DNA from: Ensifer adhaerens
GTDB lineage: Bacteria; Pseudomonadota; Alphaproteobacteria; Rhizobiales; Rhizobiaceae
DNA length: 64,000 nucleotides
Direction of reading: 5' to 3'
Assembly (NCBI RefSeq): GCF_002007205.1
Contig: NZ_LAZS01000005.1
Span: 124,001-188,000, forward strand
The notes beneath the pieces were generated by a model that was not told the origin of the DNA, made no database searches, and saw nothing but the letters and a program-made list of their open reading frames with translations. The position numbers were made by a program, and so were the translations under genes. Positions 8,827 to 16,116 of this stretch are shown one piece after another. Numbering within the stretch: position 1 is the stretch's first letter; each line of letters begins with the position of its first letter.

Positions 8827-9968
8827 CCATCACCGCCAACTGGAGCTATCCGACGTCCATCAAGTTCGGTGCCGGCCGGATCAAGGAGCTTGCCGACCAT
8901 TGCAAGGCGGTCGGCATGAAGAAGCCGCTGCTGATTACCGATCGGGGCCTCGCGCCGATGGCGATTACGCAAAATGCGCTCGATATCCTCGAGGTCGCCG
9001 GCCTCGGCCGCGCGATCTTTGCCGACGTCGATCCGAACCCGAACGACATCAATCTCGCCGCCGGCGTGAAGGCGTTCAAGGATGGAGGCCATGACGGCGT
9101 CGTCGCCTTCGGCGGCGGCTCTGGCCTCGACCTCGGCAAGTGCGTGGCCTTCATGGCCGGGCAGACGCGGCCTGTCTGGGACTTCGAGGACATCGGCGAC
9201 TGGTGGACCCGCGCGAGCGTCGAGGGCATTGCCCCGATCGTCGCCGTGCCAACGACTGCCGGCACCGGCTCGGAAGTCGGCCGCGCCAGCGTCATCACCA
9301 ATTCGGCCAGCCACGTGAAGAAGGTGATCTTCCACCCGAAGTTCCTGCCGGCAGTCACGATCTGCGACCCGGAACTGACGGTCGGCATGCCGAAGGTAAT
9401 CACCGCAGGCACCGGCATGGACGCCTTTGCGCATTGCCTGGAAGCCTATTCCTCGCCCTTCTACCACCCGATGTCTGCCGGTATCGCGCTCGAAGGCATG
9501 CGTCTGGTGAAGGAATACCTGCCGCGCGCCTACAAGGACGGCACCGATATCGAGGCCCGGGCCAACATGATGAGTGCTGCCGCCATGGGCGCCGTCGCCT
9601 TCCAGAAGGGCCTTGGCGCAATCCACTCGCTGTCGCATCCTGTTGGAGCGATCTACAACACCCACCACGGCATGACCAATGCCGTGGTGATGCCGCCGGT
9701 GCTGCGCTTCAACCGCCCGGCGATCGAGGAGAAGATCGTGCGCGCGGCCGCCTATCTCGGCATACCAGGCGGCTTCGACGGCTTCTACGACTACGTGCTG
9801 AAGCTGCGCGAGGAACTGGGCGTGCCGGACAAGCTGTCGGCGCTCGGCGTTGGCACGGACCGGATCGATGAAATGTCGGAAATGGCGATCGTCGACCCGA
9901 CCGCCGGCGGCAACCCGGTCGAGCTGACGCTCGACGCGGCCAGGAAGCTCTTCCGCGAGTGCATCTGA
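8823..9968 (+). CDS. Iron-containing (group III) alcohol dehydrogenase
   Basis: This 381-residue protein belongs to the FucO/AdhB family. The nucleotide loop GGGSGLDLGK is at about 97-106. The metal ligands D200, H204, H268 and H282 fall in GTGMDAFAH and IHSLSHPVGAIYNTHHG, with the same spacing as in FucO. The ATG overlaps the stop of the aldehyde dehydrogenase gene. An alcohol-to-aldehyde step feeding the coupled aldehyde dehydrogenase implies that the starting compound carries a hydroxyl group, for example an amino alcohol. That points away from the classical putrescine route, which uses a flavin oxidase for this step. Confidence 0.93.
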   Translation: MTITANWSYPTSIKFGAGRIKELADHCKAVGMKKPLLITDRGLAPMAITQNALDILEVAGLGRAIFADVDPNPNDINLAAGVKAFKDGGHDGVVAFGGGSGLDLGKCVAFMAGQTRPVWDFEDIGDWWTRASVEGIAPIVAVPTTAGTGSEVGRASVITNSASHVKKVIFHPKFLPAVTICDPELTVGMPKVITAGTGMDAFAHCLEAYSSPFYHPMSAGIALEGMRLVKEYLPRAYKDGTDIEARANMMSAAAMGAVAFQKGLGAIHSLSHPVGAIYNTHHGMTNAVVMPPVLRFNRPAIEEKIVRAAAYLGIPGGFDGFYDYVLKLREELGVPDKLSALGVGTDRIDEMSEMAIVDPTAGGNPVELTLDAARKLFRECI

Positions 9969-10055
9969 GCGATTTCCGACGCCTTTGCCATCTGGGTGAA
10001 GGCGTCGGCCCTTGGTTTAGGTAATCCGAAATTACGACTTGCCATTGCAGGCGAT

Positions 10056-10088
10056 CTGTCACCTAATTGTCGTCTAACTGTCACGTTT
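10056..10088 (+). promoter_or_regulatory. Triple Pho-box-like direct repeat upstream of the first ParA-like gene
   Basis: Three 7-base units repeat every 11 bases: CTGTCAC-CTAA, TTGTCGT-CTAA, CTGTCAC-GTTT. The first and third units are identical and differ from the PhoB half-site CTGTCAT by one base; the middle unit differs at two or three. The 7+4 layout is that of tandem PhoB boxes. It ends 119 bases before the ATG of the ParA-like gene at 10208, on the same strand. Confidence 0.6.
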
Positions 10089-10207
10089 CGGGCTCGCGGA
10101 GCGTTTTCTTTACGCTTTGTTTACCGCGGTCTGGAACGCTTGCATTAGAGTGTGCGTATGTATCGGCCCCGCGAAAAGCCGGGCCCGCGTTGAGTTAGGG
10201 TCGACCG

Positions 10208-10954
10208 ATGGCGATTGTTTCCCTCGCGAATGCGAAGGGGGGAGCCGGCAAGACAACGGCAGCCTTGCTGCTTGCCTGCGAATTCGCACGGCGCGGTGAC
10301 CGCGTTGCGGTGCTTGATTGCGATCCTCTCGCCTGCATGACCGACTGGTTTCGCCACGGCCGCCATGACGGCAATCTTTTCGTGTTCTCGGGCATAACGA
10401 CCACCACGCTGAGTGATCATCTGAGAAGGCTGCGCGGCCAGGTCGAGCATGTGGTCATCGACCTGTCCGGGGCTGCCGATGTGCTCGTGGCGCTGGCGAT
10501 CGGTCTTTCCGACCTGACGCTGATCCCGGTGCAGGGCTGCGCCATGGATGCGCGTGGCGCCATCCAGGTTCTGGACCTGATCCGCCATATCGAGAACAAT
10601 GCGCGCGCCGACATCAATCACGCGGTGCTGCTGACCCGCGTCAACCCGATCGTAACGACGCGCGCCATGCGCAGCGTCAAGCTGTCGCTCGCAGAGAGCC
10701 GGATCCGGCTCGTCGAGACCCCGCTCGTGGAGCGCACCGCGTTTCGTGAACTATTCGAACAGGGCGACACGCTTTATTCGCTCGATGCTGCGCGTGTCAG
10801 CAACCTGGCGAGGGCGCAGGCCAATGCCCGCGCATTGGCAGACGATGTGCTTCGATTGCTCAATCCGCCGGGCGAGGCGGCGCGACACGGGCCGTTTTCG
10901 TCCATGTGCTACCGCACGCGGCGGACAGCGGACCCGGCTGTCGTGCGCGCCTGA
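10208..10954 (+). CDS. ParA/VirC1-like P-loop ATPase, copy 1
   Basis: This 248-residue protein has the deviant Walker A motif of the ParA/MinD group at residues 10-17 (KGGAGKTT, signature lysine K10). Walker A' aspartates are in VAVLDCDP, and Walker B is in HVVIDLSG. It lacks the N-terminal DNA-binding domain of large plasmid ParA proteins and no parB follows, which is the pattern of orphan ParA proteins that position cellular cargo. It is a clear paralogue of the next gene over nearly the whole length. The tail after about residue 220 is divergent. A triple Pho-like repeat lies upstream. Confidence 0.85.
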   Translation: MAIVSLANAKGGAGKTTAALLLACEFARRGDRVAVLDCDPLACMTDWFRHGRHDGNLFVFSGITTTTLSDHLRRLRGQVEHVVIDLSGAADVLVALAIGLSDLTLIPVQGCAMDARGAIQVLDLIRHIENNARADINHAVLLTRVNPIVTTRAMRSVKLSLAESRIRLVETPLVERTAFRELFEQGDTLYSLDAARVSNLARAQANARALADDVLRLLNPPGEAARHGPFSSMCYRTRRTADPAVVRA

Positions 10955-11044
10955 AATCGTTGCTCTATCGGGTCTTCTGGCGCCGCCGTGATGCGGCTCC
11001 CGGCGATGCTGCAGGGTTCGACTGTCAGGATTGACGTGCCCGCG

Positions 11045-11083
11045 TTACCATTTCGTTAACCATCTTCTGTAAGGTTTCGTTAA
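11045..11083 (+). promoter_or_regulatory. Two near-consensus CtrA-type sites before the second ParA-like gene
   Basis: TTAC-N7-TTAA at 11045-11059 and GTAA-N7-TTAA at 11069-11083 each match the alphaproteobacterial CtrA pattern TTAA-N7-TTAA at 7 of 8 positions. They are 24 bases apart, so they lie roughly on one helix face. Both lie within 110 bases upstream of the ATG at 11146. The motif is short and degenerate, so this is only a candidate. Confidence 0.3.
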
Positions 11084-11145
11084 GAAGCGAACCACCGGCT
11101 GCGGCCGTCCGGTTCGCGCCGAACATGCAGAGAATGGGGAATATC

Positions 11146-11865
11146 ATGGCGGTCATCACTTTCGCCAATGCAAAGGGTGGCGCGGGCAAGACGACCGCGG
11201 CGCTGATCCTGTCGACGGAGCTGGCGAGGCAGGGGCACCGGGTGGTCGTCCTCGATGCCGATCCGCAGCGCTGGATCACCAGCTGGGCCGAAGCGTCCGG
11301 CCACATCGCCAATCTCACCGTCATTTCGCACATCACGCCCGGCTCGCTCGAATGTCATATCCGCGAGGCGAAGGACGAGGCGGATTACATCGTCATCGAT
11401 CTCGCGGGTGCCAAGGACCAGATCGTAGCACTTGCGCTTGCCATCTCCGACCACGTGCTTATCCCGGTCCAGGGCTGTGCCATGGATGCGAAGGGTGCCG
11501 CGCAGATTCTTGAACTGATCCGGCATATCCAGGATCGTTCGGGCCACCGCATCAACCATTCGGTCGTGCTCACCCGCGTCAATTCGCTCGTCACCACGCG
11601 CGCGCTGCAGACGATCAAGGCGATGCTCGCCGAGCGTGGCGTCTCGGTGCTCGACACGCCGATCGTCGAGCGTGCGGCCTATCGCGAGATCTTCGATCTT
11701 GGCGGCACGCTGCAGACGATGGATCCGAACCGCGTCAGCAACCTCGACAAGGCGCGCGAGAACGCAAACGCCCTCGCCAACGAAGTGCTGGCGCTGATGC
11801 CGGTCAAGACGCGCCGCTCCTGGGCTGCGCGCATGCCGTCCTGGGCCTCGCGCAACGCCGCCTGA
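11146..11865 (+). CDS. ParA/VirC1-like P-loop ATPase, copy 2
   Basis: This 239-residue paralogue of the preceding protein shares the opening ANAKGGAGKTTAAL (deviant Walker A, residues 7-20), the VLDADPQRW Walker A' region and VIDLAGAKDQ. The block LIPVQGCAMDAKGAAQ is almost the same in both. I chose the ATG at 11146 because GGGGAA precedes it and its N-terminus then lines up exactly with copy 1; an upstream ATG at 11125 would add seven residues. No ParB gene accompanies it. The next gene is a soluble chemoreceptor on the same strand, which raises the possibility of a role in placing receptor clusters. Confidence 0.88.
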   Translation: MAVITFANAKGGAGKTTAALILSTELARQGHRVVVLDADPQRWITSWAEASGHIANLTVISHITPGSLECHIREAKDEADYIVIDLAGAKDQIVALALAISDHVLIPVQGCAMDAKGAAQILELIRHIQDRSGHRINHSVVLTRVNSLVTTRALQTIKAMLAERGVSVLDTPIVERAAYREIFDLGGTLQTMDPNRVSNLDKARENANALANEVLALMPVKTRRSWAARMPSWASRNAA

Positions 11866-12134
11866 TCCCTCAACCCCAACCGTTTATTGCGTATCAACCG
11901 GAATTGATGTTCGTCAGTTCCGGTTGAGTTGTATCTCAGGCCTCGCGAAATAGCTGTCGCGCGTAAGGCTTCCTTTACCCTGCGCTTCTATCTGTGGCCT
12001 TGGATACAGCTTGCCCCTGCGGTCGACGCATTGGGGGTAACCGGCCGCCATGATTGCGGCGATGATCTCAGACGCTTCAGTGCCTTCGATCCTGTCTCCA
12101 TGATCCAGAAATGAGCATGCAGGGAAGTTCGCGC

Positions 12135-13655
12135 ATGAAAACGGAACACGCCGCTGCCGGTACGCAAGACGTTGCCGGTCGTCTGAATTTCATGGCCCTC
12201 GATGACGCCGCCAGAACCAGCCTCAAGGCGCTGAAGCCGATCCTGGAAAAGGAACTTAAACCCGCGCTCGACAAGTTCTATGTCAAGGTCAAGACGACGC
12301 CCGAGACCAAGCGCTTCTTCTCCTCCGACGCTCATATCGACCGCGCCAAGGGCGCGCAGGTTGGCCACTGGGCCAACATCGTCGACGCCAATTTCAACGA
12401 GGACTACAGCGCCAAGGTGCGCACCATCGGCCTGGTGCATGCGCGCATCGGTCTGGAGCCGCGGTGGTATATCGGCGGCTATGCGCTGATCGCCGAGCAT
12501 CTGATTACCGAGATCGTCCAGGCGCACTGGCCGAAGGCCGGCCTGTTCTCGCGCAGGGGTACCTCGGCCGAGGACATGGCGGCGATGCTGTCGAGCCTGA
12601 TCAAGGGCGTCTTCCTCGACATGGACCTGTCGATCTCCGTCTACATGGACGCCTCCGACGTGACCAAGCAGCGCGCCGTGCAGGAGGAAGTGCTGGCCGC
12701 CGAACGCGCGCTGATCAGCAAGACCTTTGGGGCGGCGCTGAAGAAGATCGCCGACGGCGACCTGACGGCGCGCATCGGCGCGGATCTGCCCGCCGCCTAT
12801 CAGGAGCTTGGCGAGAACTTCAATCATGCGATCGGCGAGCTTTCGCGCGCGATCGGCGGCATCGAGGCGGGCGCCAGCCAGATCCACACGAGCGCCAAGG
12901 AGATCGCTGCTGCGGCCGATGATCTGGCCCGGCGCACGGAACGGCAGGCGGCGAACCTCGAAGAAACGGCGGCCGCCGTCGAGCAGGTGACGCGCACCGT
13001 CAAGCAGACGGCCGAAGGCGCCAACCAGGCGAATTCGACGGTGATTGCCGCCCGCGCCAATGCCGAACAGAGCGGCGAAATCGTCAGCCACGCAATCGAG
13101 GTGATGCAGGAGATCCAGACCTCGTCTGCGAGCATCGCCCGCATCGTCGACGTCATCGACGAGATCGCCTTCCAGACCAACCTTCTGGCGCTCAACGCCG
13201 GCATCGAGGCGGCGCGCGCCGGCGAGGCGGGCAGGGGCTTTGCGGTCGTCGCCTCCGAGGTCCGGGCGCTGGCGCAGCGCTGCGCCGAAGCGGCCAAGGA
13301 CATCCAGGGCCTGATCGCCAAGTCGCGCGGCCAGGTTGACGACGGTGTCAACTCGGTCAACCAGGTGGCGCAGTCGCTGCAGCAGATCGTGGCGCAGGTC
13401 GTCGAGGTCAGCTCCGTGTTCGGCGCCATCCGCGCCAGCACCGCTGAACAGGCAACCGGCCTGCAGGAGGTCAACACCGCCATCACCCAGATGGACCAGA
13501 TCACCCAGCAGAACGCCGCGATGGTCGAACAGGCCAATGCCGCAAGCCAGGCGCTGACCGGAGAGGCCGAACACATCGCCACGCGTCTGCGCGCCTTCCG
13601 GACGTCGGGGCAGGTGCAGGTGAGCATCGGATCTGGTTATCGCGCGGCGGCGTAA
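12135..13655 (+). CDS. Globin-coupled soluble methyl-accepting chemotaxis protein
   Basis: This 506-residue protein has no membrane segment. An N-terminal globin sensor domain (about 15-160) carries the proximal haem ligand H102 in [14 protein letters not shown], as in HemAT. A HAMP-like segment (about 195-245, [11 protein letters not shown]) follows, then a coiled-coil signalling domain whose tip [20 protein letters not shown] lies at about 343-362. Such proteins sense O2 or redox state and control CheA. I start at ATG 12135, which has AGGGAAG upstream; ATGs at 12111 and 12117 are alternatives. No CheR-binding pentapeptide is seen at the C-terminus. Its 3' end recurs twice downstream. Confidence 0.93.
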   Translation: MKTEHAAAGTQDVAGRLNFMALDDAARTSLKALKPILEKELKPALDKFYVKVKTTPETKRFFSSDAHIDRAKGAQVGHWANIVDANFNEDYSAKVRTIGLVHARIGLEPRWYIGGYALIAEHLITEIVQAHWPKAGLFSRRGTSAEDMAAMLSSLIKGVFLDMDLSISVYMDASDVTKQRAVQEEVLAAERALISKTFGAALKKIADGDLTARIGADLPAAYQELGENFNHAIGELSRAIGGIEAGASQIHTSAKEIAAAADDLARRTERQAANLEETAAAVEQVTRTVKQTAEGANQANSTVIAARANAEQSGEIVSHAIEVMQEIQTSSASIARIVDVIDEIAFQTNLLALNAGIEAARAGEAGRGFAVVASEVRALAQRCAEAAKDIQGLIAKSRGQVDDGVNSVNQVAQSLQQIVAQVVEVSSVFGAIRASTAEQATGLQEVNTAITQMDQITQQNAAMVEQANAASQALTGEAEHIATRLRAFRTSGQVQVSIGSGYRAAA

Positions 13656-13679
13656 TCGCGCCTTCTGTTCGAGAGATGA

Positions 13680-13712
13680 CGCCTCGGGTCAGCGATGATC
13701 CGGGGCGCTTTT
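13680..13712 (+). terminator. Terminator after the chemoreceptor gene (repeat copy A)
   Basis: An 8-bp stem (CGCCTCGG with CCGGGGCG, one T-G pair) and a 12-base loop are followed by CTTTTAG. This block, with the flanking GAGATGACGC, recurs at about 14509 and in damaged form at about 15606. Confidence 0.65.
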
Positions 13713-13838
13713 AGTTTGCTGGCCGCGTTCACCTCGAGGCGAGGGACTTCCTGCGGGGAGCCGATCGATGATGGCTTTTGCTCCTTGCCCGGATAGACTT
13801 AAGATGTCCGCGCGTTCTGCTTCGCCCGGACACCTAAA

Positions 13839-14384
13839 GTGCCAAACACGCCACCCGTTGAACTGACGACAAGCCGCCTTCTCCTGCGTGCTGCCCGCTC
13901 TGAACACGCAGCGTCCGTGTTTGCGGAATACACAGGCAACAGCGTGGCAGCACGATTTTTGCCGCGTGGCGCCCATCCCACACAAACCAGCACCGAGGCG
14001 GTCATCCATGTGTGGGGAGAAAACAACTGGACGGATGGCGACCGATTTATCTGGAGCATCATCGACCGCAGCGACCAGCGGCCGATAGGCCTCTTCCTGA
14101 TGTTTCTGGATGGGGACGGCGCGGAAATTCATTATGGCATCGGTCCGGCCTATTGGGGACAGGGGCTGGCGACGGAAGCTGGTCTGGCGGTCATGCACTG
14201 GGTCAAACAGCAGTCACGCCTATCCGAGGTTCATACCGTATGCGTGGCAGCACATGAGGCCAGCTGCCGCGTTCTCGAAAAGATTGGCCTTGTGCGTGGC
14301 CAGTTTCTGCCTGGCGCCTTGTTGCTGAAGGCGACCGGCGAGAGGGTCGACGGTTGGTCATACCGCTGGAGACGCTCCGCGTGA
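13839..14384 (+). CDS. GNAT-family N-acetyltransferase
   Basis: This 181-residue protein resembles the RimJ/RimL branch of GNAT acetyltransferases. It opens with the typical ELTTSRLLLRAAR strand. The acetyl-CoA-binding region IGPAYWGQGLATEAGLAVM is at about 103-121, and the late strand-helix HEASCRVLEKIGLVRG follows. It would transfer acetyl from acetyl-CoA to an amine; the acceptor is unknown. The start is a GTG without a clear ribosome site. The gene is bracketed by copies of the chemoreceptor 3' end, so it may have been inserted there or separated by duplication. Confidence 0.85.
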   Translation: MPNTPPVELTTSRLLLRAARSEHAASVFAEYTGNSVAARFLPRGAHPTQTSTEAVIHVWGENNWTDGDRFIWSIIDRSDQRPIGLFLMFLDGDGAEIHYGIGPAYWGQGLATEAGLAVMHWVKQQSRLSEVHTVCVAAHEASCRVLEKIGLVRGQFLPGALLLKATGERVDGWSYRWRRSA

Positions 14385-14461
14385 GGGCAAAGGGAGTGCC
14401 AACTCGCCGAAGTCGTTTCGCGGAGCGCACATCTGGCTTGAAAGGCAAGATTGCAACTGAG

Positions 14462-14545
14462 CGGACGGGTTCGCGCTGCGGCGTGAACGCGCCTTCTGAT
14501 CGAGACGACGCCTCTGGTCAGGGATGATCCGGGGCGTTTCTGCTT
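14462..14545 (+). repeat. Copy B of the chemoreceptor 3'-end/terminator segment
   Basis: About 80 bases resemble 13630-13715: the last codons of the chemoreceptor gene, the spacer ACGCGCCTTCTG and the terminator block ending GATGATCCGGGGCG. The hairpin (14509-14536) still forms, with weaker pairing, and TTT follows. It sits between the GNAT gene and the convergent DHFR-like gene and could still act as a terminator. Confidence 0.75.
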
Positions 14546-14568
14546 ACTCGGGCTGGCAGACGAGCAAG

Positions 14569-15099
14569 TTAAGCAGGAACGTAGACAAGCCGCACCACGT
14601 CCTCGCCGATCCGATCATGTGCGATCAGGCGCAGCGGTGGTCGGGGGCCGGCGAAGTAGGGGTTGCCGCGACCCAGCACGACCGGGTGCAGGTAGATCCG
14701 GTACTCGTCGATCAAGCCGAGTTCGGTGAGGCTGTGTGCCAGAACGGGGCCAGCCACTTCGATCTCGCCGTCGTGCTCGGCCTTCAGCTTGCGCACTGCG
14801 TCGCCGAGATCACGATCGACGAGCCGCGCATTGGGTCCGACGGATGTCAAGGAGCGCGAAACGACCCATTTCGGCTGCTTCCGCCACGCCGTCGCGAAGG
14901 CGCGTCTGTCCGCATCCCATTCCGAATGCTCGTCGTCCCAGTAGCGCATGATCTCGTAAATACGGCGACCGTACAGGCTGCCCGCCTGCTGTTCGGCCTC
15001 CTTGATGAAGTGGCGGAAGAGCGTGGGGCTTGGCGCAAACTCCATGTGATCGACGTAGCCGTCCAGCGACTGGTTCATTCCGAACACGAGCTTAGCCAT
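14569..15099 (-). CDS. Dihydrofolate reductase / RibD C-terminal family protein
   Basis: This 176-residue protein has the RibD_C/DHFR-like fold often annotated in small stand-alone oxidoreductases. It opens with LVFGMNQSLDGYVD, the usual start of the family, and continues with YGRRIYEIMRYW and the NADPH-loop-like GEIEVAGPVLAHSLTELGLIDEY. AAGGAA lies 8 bases before the ATG. Such proteins are probably NADPH-dependent reductases of unknown substrate, distinct from FolA and RibD. It has no operon partners and lies between decayed copies of the chemoreceptor 3' end. Confidence 0.85.
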   Translation of the reverse strand: MAKLVFGMNQSLDGYVDHMEFAPSPTLFRHFIKEAEQQAGSLYGRRIYEIMRYWDDEHSEWDADRRAFATAWRKQPKWVVSRSLTSVGPNARLVDRDLGDAVRKLKAEHDGEIEVAGPVLAHSLTELGLIDEYRIYLHPVVLGRGNPYFAGPRPPLRLIAHDRIGEDVVRLVYVPA

Positions 15100-15391
15100 G
15101 GCCAGTTCCTTGTCTCGAATGGCCCGTTCGCACGGGGGGGCTTGCGAGGTGCAAGCGGTTCAGGCTAAGTCGACTGATCTTAAATCACAAGCGGTTTTTG
15201 GGCTTCGACATCGACGTCACGACCGTGCGCGGACCTTCAACGGTCGCCATGGCCGGCAGAAGAGGGCTGGCTGCGCTACTGCGACTGTCGGCCTTCTGCG
15301 CTTCGTGACGGCCTTTTCCTGGTGCTGGTCGTACCAGTTGTCTGGGAACGCGATGTCCCACATCAGGTGGCGCAGGTCCCCGGTGTCGATG
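15100..15391. other. Intergenic stretch without a recognisable gene
   Basis: No frame here shows a convincing start and protein family on either strand. A minus-strand reading starting MWDIAFPDNWYD near 15360 looks protein-like for about 12 residues and then becomes unconvincing, so it may be a remnant. The far end runs into the decayed chemoreceptor copy. Confidence 0.4.
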
Positions 15392-15625
15392 TCCTCAGGA
15401 GGTCGACACCGCGATCACCCAGATGGCCAGATCACCAACAGAACGCCGCGATGGTCGAACAGGCCAATGCCGCCAGCCAGGCGCTGGCCGGCAAGGAAGA
15501 GCGCATCGCCTTGCGGCTTTAGGGCCTTCCGCACATCGGGACAGGTGCAGGTGAGTGCGGGCTCGGATTACCGCGCAGCGGCGCGAGATCGCACTGTAGT
15601 TTTAGAGATGACGCCTCGGGTCAGA
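15392..15625 (+). pseudogene. Decayed copy of the chemoreceptor 3' end (repeat copy C)
   Basis: This stretch matches 13466-13700. A run of 35 bases (15439-15473) is identical to 13509-13543, and the C-terminal coding block ending GSDYRAAA is recognisable. Small deletions and an in-frame TAG near 15520 break the reading frame. The match continues past the stop into the noncoding GAGATGACGCCTCGGGTCAG, so this is a duplicated DNA segment and not merely family resemblance between receptors. Confidence 0.8.
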
Positions 15626-15663
15626 GATGACGGTGCGAGGCTTCCTGCGCTGAGTGCGGACAT

Positions 15664-16060
15664 TTACTGTCGAGATCTTCGGCGGATTGTTCGAAAGACC
15701 AGCCAACTGCTCAAAATGGCGACCACTAGGCTCGCGGGTGCTGCGCCGGCCACCGCCCAAATGACGTCTTCCGCGTCACGGCATTTCACTGCCTCTGGAC
15801 AGCCGCGAAATGCGGAGTCGCTCCAAGCAGCAAGCCCTAAGAAGCTCAATATGACAGTCAGAATGTTGGAACCAATGGCGCTCGCGCTCGCGATGATCAC
15901 GGTGCCCATCCTTTCGACCCCCGACAATGCCCCCACGTACCGCCTCAATCTCAGAAATTCTTCTCGTGCCTTCGGACCGCTCGGCCTGCGCCTTCATCCG
16001 CCCCTTGTTATGAAGCATCACCGACTGGTCTAAAAGAGTCGCGGCGTGTTCTTGCCACAT
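15664..16060 (-). pseudogene. Possible frameshifted small membrane protein gene
   Basis: Two minus-strand frames join into one plausible protein. From the ATG at 16060 one frame reads MWQEHAATLLDQSV up to KAQAERSEG near 15975. A frame shifted by one base then continues with AREEFLRLRRYVGALSGVERM and two hydrophobic segments (TVIIASASAIG..., LVVAILSSWLVF) to a stop at 15664. Together this would be about 130 residues: a charged helix followed by two membrane spans. A one-base indel would explain the break. The family is not recognised. A shorter intact gene starting within the second frame is the alternative. Confidence 0.35.
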
Positions 16061-16116
16061 GAAACGGATGGTGACGCACTGAATCGGTTCGATGTGAGCG
16101 GTGCAGCTCGGCGCGC

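Noticed and set aside
13680-15625. Repeats as attachment sites of an integrated element
   Set aside because: No integrase, recombinase, transposase or tRNA gene is present between or beside the copies.
15098-16033. Plus-strand frame of 311 codons across the repeat region
   Set aside because: It joins unrelated pieces (intergenic DNA, the decayed receptor copy and antisense of the broken membrane gene) and has no ribosome site or family.
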